A DNA stretch of 53,021 nt from Legionellales bacterium (GTDB lineage Bacteria > Pseudomonadota > Gammaproteobacteria > UBA1113), in NCBI GenBank assembly GCA_002709565.1, contig PAPY01000036.1, positions 1-53,021 on the forward strand, written 5' to 3'. The notes below the pieces were generated by a model. The model made no database searches and was not told the origin of the DNA. It saw only the letters and a program-made list of their open reading frames with translations. The translations under genes were made by a program, and so were the position numbers. How positions within the stretch are numbered: the stretch's first letter is position 1; each line of letters begins with the position of its first letter. Below are positions 47,901-53,021 of this stretch, piece by piece.

Positions 47901-48451
47901 GAAGCTATTACAGAAGATTTTTTTGGTTTTCTTCGGTTATCCGGTCCAGTATGAAATACTAATTTATTAGCTGCATAGCATTTGCCGATTTCAATTCCTA
48001 TCTCTAGAGGTGTCTCAGGCAATAGTTTCGCATAACCATCTTTAGCACTATGGGCATGAATATTATTCCAAAATCCACCCTCTTTACGCAGAGCCTCAAT
48101 TTCACGTCGAGTAAAATCGTTCTGGGGCCTAATATATTTATCATTATAACTTTTAAGACTATCTATAGGTTTTACTAGCCATTCCCAAAACTTTCTGTAT
48201 GCAGCTGTTCTTATATTATTGCCATGAGTAAAAGGAGATTTTTTATCTATGTATTGTTGTGTGGTTTGCTCGATTAACTCGAAGGCCTCACGAGTACTGT
48301 CTGACACTGAATCTGGAATTTCAGGCAATCTCAATGATGAAACCTCTAGCAAAGGGATTTTATCTGGGCTTCGAACAACATCAAACTCGGGAGTGGGTAT
48401 TTGGCCTTGGATTGTAGAATCTTCAGAACTTGAGTCTGTTTTTTTAGGCAT
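41975..48451 (-). CDS. Giant 2158-aa protein with ART/PARP-like segment and Sel1/TPR repeats
   Basis: Very large protein without a signal peptide. Residues about 245-385 resemble an ADP-ribosyltransferase (PARP-like) fold: ISHGTT with His249, GGKGLYVAFGKNSSLAKQFA with Tyr276, and later NDAFLVFHQSSGKDAII, which resembles the last PARP strands; the third catalytic residue is unclear. A Ser/Glu-rich stretch follows (about 390-590), then hydrophobic segments (about 612-648 and 1375-1405), a long helical region, a TPR-like repeat (NYELGFAYLKVKQPRNAIDA, about 1000) and two Sel1-like repeats near the C-terminus (MGNNYQFGLNGFPVNIESAR; IGENCQFGLDGWDVNIMLAV). AGGA lies 7 bases before the ATG. Domain assignments are by eye. 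A host-directed toxin or effector is plausible, not shown. Confidence 0.72.
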   Translation of the reverse strand: MPKKTDSSSEDSTIQGQIPTPEFDVVRSPDKIPLLEVSSLRLPEIPDSVSDSTREAFELIEQTTQQYIDKKSPFTHGNNIRTAAYRKFWEWLVKPIDSLKSYNDKYIRPQNDFTRREIEALRKEGGFWNNIHAHSAKDGYAKLLPETPLEIGIEIGKCYAANKLVFHTGPDNRRKPKKSSVIASQSRSGAKFSFRKGRFINPKKLTTSKRPRPVINGPVCSRRKDVNPDAVFDALNVEDSQLGGIEISHGTTVDHTNKIHDGPQNMGSGYGGKGLYVAFGKNSSLAKQFAGTATGTGPKGVVLNGTVNPNKSLRHGRIRLAPRNRPSAVDYEKGIFPPNWQKDSQLQRFVHDNFDVLEVVDVAKNGYAFFQNDAFLVFHQSSGKDAIIWDTPSATSESSTEPKASIAPLVGIAALGKVERGTPPNHELCTSTEPSDIDFRSELPPRVLEGPSDVNVKESSSSDSEYTSSSVNLAIGTEKQLRDFNEQPFKPWQPDDYIQLNGTPEGKDNDTEIRDKIQSAVTGSFRQESLADQLNSHGAEREQSGEQIVNIDSGGSEQERTLEEILTDAMESLRDSSFELENSTGNDISIASKFQFKGGSGKVSVGVTATGSVLATISLKVISSSAAYVTFGATLTAVVAYELYSHWSRNQELKELRRLMIDQDHTERDCSDINDRILSELRYVMSNAQEGILGEGAAEYIRGGINHLSRKHQKMGERLQRARGKYNGEFLLQQHAYLLDVERAKSRFRHGRQELVDRRAAKRIVDEYKDLPTEALIDKMRDDLSGKSLSYEESLVLQEISKIFFDRLSDMTAEGELSEAYALANQMHGAAYSLQPPKLDHIIFDERIYGVFDKNTDGDVGGINHAVEDINRAVENGANTQKALVGLRGVIAKKIKLWAKRRNREEVSESERELWDLRIERLREYERIVKGCVDIHEKFSGKSFDIIPASYVRQLEMNIAAQSEPEQQTRISLIDNIRLKNYQGVVDDINQLHEMGVPGFNYELGFAYLKVKQPRNAIDAFEGALLEGASSASELAERNAKIMSQLAELYKTTDQLARGIAFFEQICGESTDEQSSVFDSVEIKTLLIASLMSANREDESLESTATEVSAEDEVDSSSTSDSQTQFATDLVGIAKECRDKLKHEENYKAFTVRYEGMEQTTQGLAKLISYIVADFARNPNSPALAQVSEKALNVVNLVAPNLVSDLLHLVIAQFRNGNQSHLFPNRFGNRRIYLHEWQTRFQKSMRGNLDNIKVWEGIRDFEHAMSSLNMIAGFVDMTTGLMSPEIAQQVRKVTGVIHLATDKCSNVCAAYKVYSALVTLAEEKGAELSISDVYGVLKKNSVPVALLMETGFTVYDYYAKKYGCLPENYWTYAGRDMAVLVVGIALGDGLTIVLKAGQIAYKAGVGDNYNMKAADGVICNAQYAIKEGDLAKSCDILSPTRESSIREFSNEDYQTSPEHMKQIILLRQHVDCRLVFADFQSPSAVTRLLELTKVVSLPGTNMLCINEKRRIPVNSDTVDYVIVHLNMLQRTDILTFCKRFTRICSKTISSLKVSSSVEKTSMSEFSAAAGKQMREVKSHILELLSVLSAQNKISDNQQDGNSDQISLYISTLLTDYSTGDKLIQDNWIECLSDDEVRRLFNCLKDFCRNDDILFLCESHLNHRTLSGDLLNEVVNYLFRAGKVDIIKTLLAGHEDIEYIYQTARVDYLRNKDPRKALEIMGAIPDHQKTSTHYRFCSELVSKIEQQNEVSGNAGLKIVIHAVRAYCLRQSVICSKSPQKVRDMLMSIYKMHNDAIAVDDDYYESDDFSHKIAAHGGICRFVEVYLEPSTSEKDLVEMEEAFIRARKYRSEGNLNAAEECYLEVIGLGLQSAIYDYVELYDSDNWFVEMGNNYQFGLNGFPVNIESARQIYERAGENIEALLALANLSATTQQAIEYYRRALDCQSISPNVRKAIDMKIARALDSLQSDNPDLLIETEMDDAQADHEEIIRLAKVGNRHAQKHLLKISLSPRQQVQIGENCQFGLDGWDVNIMLAVQLYKRAYNSEAKIALATIYMDPPTGSMIKKDLKSAKILFELVLDSMDGHEQEREIAQLVIGRLERLKVEMKLEQRKRRVDSFATRTTSRLPDLSSLRLSSAATVLDAPTSRSSISGSRLYYTQ

Positions 48452-48564
48452 AACTTTTCCTATCTAAATGGAGATTCTTCTGCCTTACAAACCCAAATTG
48501 GGCATGCTGAAGATTAGAAGGCCTCGTAGTATTTTTATCGGTATAATGTTATTAATAATTGCGC

Positions 48565-48605
48565 ATTATATTTTCATATTCGCCATAACACAATAAGTTT
48601 GTGTT
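48565..48605 (-). promoter_or_regulatory. Candidate promoter with inverted repeat for the 2158-aa gene
   Basis: On the minus strand TTGTGT (48593-48588), a 17-base spacer and TATAAT (48570-48565) form a sigma-70-like promoter 114 bases before the start codon. AACACAA (48587-48593) and TTGTGTT (48599-48605) form an inverted repeat over the -35, a possible operator. The rest of the 310-base gap (48452-48761) contains nothing else I can name. Confidence 0.45.
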
Positions 48606-48761
48606 AATTTTCATCATCAGCGGGCTGCAACACGATCTAAACCTCGAAAAATCAGAGTGTTATCGATCATCTGCTTCTAAGATGCTAGTTTAGAGCTCTA
48701 TGCGGTTAGCTCTGATCACAGGCAAGGCAACCTTTCGTTAGCTTTGTTTGCAGGTATTAGC

Positions 48762-51728
48762 TTATCTACGTCCGCCTAGGCCGCGCTGACTGAAATTATT
48801 CGCATAGCCATTTTCACTGTCAAAAGCCAATTGTATCAAATCATCAACGGTATGAGCGCCAGGTCGGTGAGGCCCTGCTATGGTTGTTGCTGTTGTGGTA
48901 GCATTGGCTCTGTGATTACGAACACGTCTTGAATCTGACAAAATACCGCGTGCAGCCCCAGCAAAGAATCGCCCTCTACATCGTGCAGGTGTTTCAGGCT
49001 CTCTGAGATAGTCAGACCTATCGGCATCATGCTCTCGACGTTCCATATCTTCAAATAACGGTTCTTCATCACTGCTCGTTGCCCTATCCACTTGGGCAGT
49101 TCTACCAATGCTCGCTTCCCCTACTGGTAATGCTTCTGTAGTCGCAAATGTTGTTGACTGACGCTCTTCTGTTGTCTCATGAGTATCATCTTCTTCATCA
49201 CTGTCACTCTGGTCGCGACTCACTAAGACTGGAGGTTCTTCATGACGAGTCACATCATGAAGAACCTGGTGAGCTGATAGCTCGGATTGTAGTACACTAT
49301 CTAGCTGTACTTTCGGTGTAACGGGCGCTGCCGACCCAGAGCCTGAGGTCGCTCTTAGAGAAATTCGTGAAACAGGCTTTAGAACATGTGGGATAGGGTG
49401 TGAATCAAATGCCACTGCGGCAGCTTGATCAGATTGTAAAACTGTCTCAAACGGTGGTGTTGGCTCTTGTGGCATTGCTGGCGTTGGTTGTTGTGCTAAT
49501 GGGATCTCTGGCTCTGCTGGCACCACAGGTATCGTAACTGTTGGCCCTTCCACAACAGGGATTGCTGGTATTGAGGGTTTACTTGCTACCGTACTGGCAA
49601 CCGGTGCTTCTTCCTTCGCGGATAAACCAAGGGTTAACATGCATTCCCCAAACCATTGTTGCTCAATAATCTTTGTGCCAAAAGGGGAAATAAACTTGAC
49701 TGGCTCGCCCTGCATCACTCGCGTAAAGATATGATGTACAATCTCTTGCTTATTGTGCTCAGTCACAGGTATATACGCTTTAGCATATTTCACTTTTGTT
49801 CTGCCTTCAAGCGTCGCATGCCCGTCCTTAAGTGATACGTTATAGGCATATTGAATGTCATCAAGATAGCTACTGATCCAGCGCCTAAAGATAATTTCTC
49901 TTTCTCCTCTACTCAGTCCCTGAAGTATTGCGGCCATTTCAGGGGATGGTTGCCTTGAGTATTCACCAGGATAAGCGGCTTCTGCCAAAGCATTGGCACT
50001 AGCGCTAGCGCTAGCATCTGCGGCTGGCGAAGAGTCACTATTTACACGCTGTGCTTGTTCAGCTAACGCTGCTCCATCAAAAATTACCTTGCCTTCTTTT
50101 GATTTTACTTTAGCAGGTTCGCCTGATTTAACTCTCTTCGCAAGATCTTTAGCATTGCCACCTTTAACAGGTTTGCCTTTATGAGTAGCTCCCTCGACTT
50201 TTTTGAGCTTATCGACAACCGCATCAACTTTTCTGTGCACAGTGCTCTTAGAAGGTACCGCAGGCTGTACTGGTGTACTAGCCAACGCATTTACTCTTCT
50301 CGCCTCCCCTGCTAATCTAGCGCCATCGAAGGCTGTACTGCCGTCTTTATTTTTGATCTTGCCAGGATTGATTCCTGATTTAATCTTGGCAGCAAAGACT
50401 TTTTTGTCGGTATTGGTTAATGGTTTCCCTTTGTAAGTGTAATGGCCTTTTTTGAATCCGGAGACACTGGCATCAACCTCTCTATGGAGATCACTCTTAG
50501 CATCAGCAGGTGACGATTTTGAAGTTGCCTGCCCATCCTGTGAAGACGTTGCGTCTGATTGAGTGGTTGAAGCCGCTGGTGGTTGCTGTACAGGCGCTGG
50601 CTTCTTCTCAGCGGCAGGTGCTTGCTTCTCCCTCTCCGCCGCCGCTTTAAAGGCACCTCTCATTGCCCCTGTTACCGCGCTCGTCGCTGCGCTTAGCGCC
50701 ATATCAACAGCATCTTTGCGTTGCGGTCCTCTTTCTTGTGTAGCACATCTAATCCCTGTTGCAGTTGCTGAACTCAGTAAAGATGCACCGACATCATTAG
50801 CTGCCGTTGTTACAATCGGGTGGGACATTCCTGCTCCACGGACTACTCCCTGACCAAGAACGCCACCAACTGCTTGCGCACCCTCACCAATGGCATTTTT
50901 AAACGCATCTGTGACAAAGTCGGATGCGACCTCTTGAGCTGATGGTGTTGCAGCAGATGTAGCGACGTTGACGGCTTGTGTTACTGCTGAACTAGTAACT
51001 GGGCCTGTAGCAGCTGCTATAGCAGTACCTCCGCGTGTTGCCGGGAGCAATTTAGCCGCGATGGGAGTTACCATAGCAGCGGCAGCAATTGGTATTGCGA
51101 GCTTAACACCTTCACCTGCTGCTCGATCAAGATTAAAATGGTCATTTGTGACTGATTGTTTAAACAGATTACCACCCATTACACCCACTGCAGCGCCTGC
51201 TGGCGGGAAAGAAAAGCTAACGACTGCACCCGCAGCCATCATGCCAAGCCCAAACAATCCACCAACTACACGCTCTGAAGTAGCCGTGGCAGGCAAGCAA
51301 CTCTCCAATAGCGCTACAGTCTCCTGATAACCATTATGTCTGGCAATACTCAGTGGTGTTACACCAGCAGTATTCTGCGCATAAATATTTGCGCCATGTT
51401 CTAAGAGAATCTTCACTGTCTCAGTGTGTCCTGCACATGCAGCCCATAGCAGTGGTGTTGAATTCGCATTTGTCGCATTACGGTGTAAGGCTTCAATATT
51501 TGCACCCCACAAAAGCAAATATTTTACAGCGTCTGTTTTGCCATGATATGCTGCCCAGTGTAAAGCTGTAGCATTCTCAGTGACATCGCGCGTTTGATTA
51601 ATTGCCTCCCCAGACGAGCCATAATACTCCGATAATATGCCTAATGGTTCGTATATTTTGCGAATATCACCTTCGACAGCCCCTGCCAAAAGAGATTGGC
51701 GAGCTTGATTGACATTTTTTTGATACAT
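48762..51728 (-). CDS. Ankyrin-repeat protein (988 aa) with internal duplication
   Basis: Three ankyrin repeats lie at about residues 51-142 (TALHWAAYHGKTDAVKYLLL; TPLLWAACAGHTETVKILLE; TPLSIARHNGYQETVALLES). A Gly/Ala-rich hydrophobic region follows (about 150-350). Two related modules of 67-73 aa lie at about 413-485 and 496-562, each starting HR.VDA and ending FDG..LA..A.RVN. Then come an unknown globular segment (about 600-680), a Pro/Val-rich stretch (about 700-770) and an acidic, Ser-rich tail. ATG 51728 has AGGA 6 bases upstream; the GTG at 51749 is less likely. Ankyrin proteins of intracellular bacteria are often translocated; function here is unknown. Confidence 0.75.
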   Translation of the reverse strand: MYQKNVNQARQSLLAGAVEGDIRKIYEPLGILSEYYGSSGEAINQTRDVTENATALHWAAYHGKTDAVKYLLLWGANIEALHRNATNANSTPLLWAACAGHTETVKILLEHGANIYAQNTAGVTPLSIARHNGYQETVALLESCLPATATSERVVGGLFGLGMMAAGAVVSFSFPPAGAAVGVMGGNLFKQSVTNDHFNLDRAAGEGVKLAIPIAAAAMVTPIAAKLLPATRGGTAIAAATGPVTSSAVTQAVNVATSAATPSAQEVASDFVTDAFKNAIGEGAQAVGGVLGQGVVRGAGMSHPIVTTAANDVGASLLSSATATGIRCATQERGPQRKDAVDMALSAATSAVTGAMRGAFKAAAEREKQAPAAEKKPAPVQQPPAASTTQSDATSSQDGQATSKSSPADAKSDLHREVDASVSGFKKGHYTYKGKPLTNTDKKVFAAKIKSGINPGKIKNKDGSTAFDGARLAGEARRVNALASTPVQPAVPSKSTVHRKVDAVVDKLKKVEGATHKGKPVKGGNAKDLAKRVKSGEPAKVKSKEGKVIFDGAALAEQAQRVNSDSSPAADASASASANALAEAAYPGEYSRQPSPEMAAILQGLSRGEREIIFRRWISSYLDDIQYAYNVSLKDGHATLEGRTKVKYAKAYIPVTEHNKQEIVHHIFTRVMQGEPVKFISPFGTKIIEQQWFGECMLTLGLSAKEEAPVASTVASKPSIPAIPVVEGPTVTIPVVPAEPEIPLAQQPTPAMPQEPTPPFETVLQSDQAAAVAFDSHPIPHVLKPVSRISLRATSGSGSAAPVTPKVQLDSVLQSELSAHQVLHDVTRHEEPPVLVSRDQSDSDEEDDTHETTEERQSTTFATTEALPVGEASIGRTAQVDRATSSDEEPLFEDMERREHDADRSDYLREPETPARCRGRFFAGAARGILSDSRRVRNHRANATTTATTIAGPHRPGAHTVDDLIQLAFDSENGYANNFSQRGLGGRR

Positions 51729-51921
51729 TTTAGATCCTGCTAGTAACACTATTGAATTATATTGGGCCGATATCTTAATCTAATTACAAGCCATATCCAA
51801 GTAAGTAAAATTACGTATCTTGACGTGTCGTTACGCTGACACGGCTTGCCTATGCCAGATATACTATTGCAGCTATTGAGGTGTGATTTTAGGAAAATTG
51901 AGTCAAATTTCCTTGCCTCAG

Positions 51922-51940
51922 TGTAATATTCTATGTTACA
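51922..51940. promoter_or_regulatory. Short inverted repeat upstream of the ankyrin gene
   Basis: TGTAA (51922-51926) and TTACA (51936-51940) flank 9 bases, an operator-like dyad about 195 bases before the ankyrin gene. A minus-strand TATAAT (51761-51756) lies 27 bases before the start codon with no good -35. A CGTGTC/GACACG hairpin is at 51824-51843. All are weak signals. Confidence 0.25.
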
Positions 51941-51999
51941 TAAGCACAAGCAATACAAATAGGTATCAAACAACGACTAACATACAGCTTATATTAATC

Positions 52000-53021
52000 T
52001 TATCGAAAATGAATCCCATGACTTAGTTCAGCCACCTCAGACCAACTTCTTGATGCTAACGCAAAGAATTCTGAAGTTACCCCAGCCATTATCATCGGCA
52101 AAGCAATAGTGTCATAGGCACTCGACTCAGGATAAAAATACCTATGAATCATTGTAGATAGGCACAACGCCCCATACGCGGATAATTCTGCTGTTGATTC
52201 AGTTACTCTACCCGTTTGCTCAGACTCACGAAACGTATACCGGTTGATAGTATTAAAATGATTTTTGCGCAATAGCTCATTCGCACAACGCCCCATTGCT
52301 AATGTCAAGAAAAATACACTGCTGATCGCAAAATCAAACGATGAATCTTGTACAAATAAGGAATCATACAGAGTAAGCATGGCTGATAGCACTAATGCCA
52401 TTACTTTCATTTGAAATCCATATCGGTTTTCTGCTGGCAAAGTAGAATAAGATTGTCGAGCCGACTTGAAAGCCTGTTCTACTGCCACTCGAGATGCTTG
52501 GGCCGGCGCGATAATATGTTCATCAGTCACCCGTGATAGCGTTAATGTCGGATTAATAGGGGACTGATTATCCGATAAAAATACCTGAGCTTCATCACCA
52601 AAGGTGACACCAAATGCCCGCGCTAAATCATTCCTGAACCCGACATATCTGCGTTTATGTTGTTCATATTGACCATTCCATCGTAATGGTAGCTGCGCCA
52701 ATCCGGCTGCTTGCTTACCGGAGCGATAGGCCATGCGATTAAATTTTTTACGCAACTCTTTACGTAATGGACAATCATTTTTCTCTAGACGGCGGGAATT
52801 TTCGGCCATATGTGCTTTTAACTCATTACTTAAAACCCTTGAGAAACCGCCTGATTTTGATAGATTAATAGTTACACCCCGAGAAATAAAGATATTCTCT
52901 TTGATTGCGTCCGCTAAACGTAGAAGGTCATCTTCTGAAATGTAAGCGTCAATTAACCAACCCCCTATACAACCCGAAAATTTAGCCCACACTATCCCCC
53001 GAACGATTAACACCCTAGGGG
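52000..53021 (-). CDS. Membrane-associated hypothetical protein (5' end probably outside window)
   Basis: The frame stays open to the last base of the window, so the GTG at 53013 may not be the start. About 340 residues are visible. The first 200 are polar and basic with no family I recognise (FNRMAYRSGKQAAGLAQLPL). A hydrophobic hairpin follows at about 203-243 (MKVMALVLSAMLTLYDSLF, then FAISSVFFLTLAMG), and another hydrophobic stretch near the C-terminus (TIALPMIMAGVTSEFFALAS). It lies 271 bases upstream of the ankyrin gene on the same strand. Confidence 0.6.
   Translation of the reverse strand, partial: PRVLIVRGIVWAKFSGCIGGWLIDAYISEDDLLRLADAIKENIFISRGVTINLSKSGGFSRVLSNELKAHMAENSRRLEKNDCPLRKELRKKFNRMAYRSGKQAAGLAQLPLRWNGQYEQHKRRYVGFRNDLARAFGVTFGDEAQVFLSDNQSPINPTLTLSRVTDEHIIAPAQASRVAVEQAFKSARQSYSTLPAENRYGFQMKVMALVLSAMLTLYDSLFVQDSSFDFAISSVFFLTLAMGRCANELLRKNHFNTINRYTFRESEQTGRVTESTAELSAYGALCLSTMIHRYFYPESSAYDTIALPMIMAGVTSEFFALASRSWSEVAELSHGIHFR

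Overview
The window looks like a stretch of a gammaproteobacterial chromosome. The housekeeping blocks recO-era-rnc-(DUF4845)-lepB-lepA, ygfZ/sdhE/ygfX/rpoE and lysS-prfB, and a prfB programmed frameshift site, are all arranged as is usual for that class. Large ankyrin and Sel1/TPR proteins, a Fic protein and a big RTX adhesin suggest a host-associated lineage, possibly near Legionellales/Coxiellaceae. That placement is inference from gene content, not a database match.

Layout. 1-2030: 3' part of a secreted RTX/LamG adhesin whose start lies outside the window. 2091-5073 (+): periplasmic M48 metalloprotease (BepA-like) and a 14-TM DHA2 drug exporter. 5047-9928 (-): apparent operon of a POT-family peptide transporter, a fused E1 alpha/beta 2-oxoacid dehydrogenase and a glutaryl-CoA-type dehydrogenase. 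9987-23983 (-): a type IVB pilus locus of the R64/TCP kind: ATPase PilQ, membrane protein PilR, three short and three long prepilins, then a second block TcpQ-like/PilN/PilO2/PilP, a PP2C phosphatase with a degenerate receiver domain, and SixA. An Hpt-domain protein (24192-24545, +) is divergent from pilQ, so the pilus locus is bracketed by phosphorelay-type genes.

24534-32999: core genes (recO, era, rnc, DUF4845 protein, two tandem lepB, lepA, ygfZ on the minus strand; sdhE, ygfX, rpoE on the plus strand). 33045-35086: a wHTH-Fic protein flanked on both sides by repeats. Upstream of it is an array of 21 [A/G]CGCCA motifs set at 20-bp (with 18/9-bp) spacing; downstream is a smaller cluster of AATCGCG-type motifs; beyond the array lies a 120-bp inverted repeat. 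35095-39119: TPR-glycosyltransferase, lysS, prfB (+1 frameshift), then tRNA-Lys(TTT) on the plus strand.

39433 to the end: downstream of tRNA-Lys the content changes to a REP-like element and four minus-strand genes without recognisable housekeeping function: a 752-aa protein, a 2158-aa protein with a possible ADP-ribosyltransferase/PARP-like segment and Sel1/TPR repeats, a 988-aa ankyrin protein with an internal 70-75-aa duplication, and a membrane protein running off the window. These are candidate host-interaction proteins in what may be a genomic island. The most unusual signals are the phased repeat array around the Fic gene and the ART-like giant protein.
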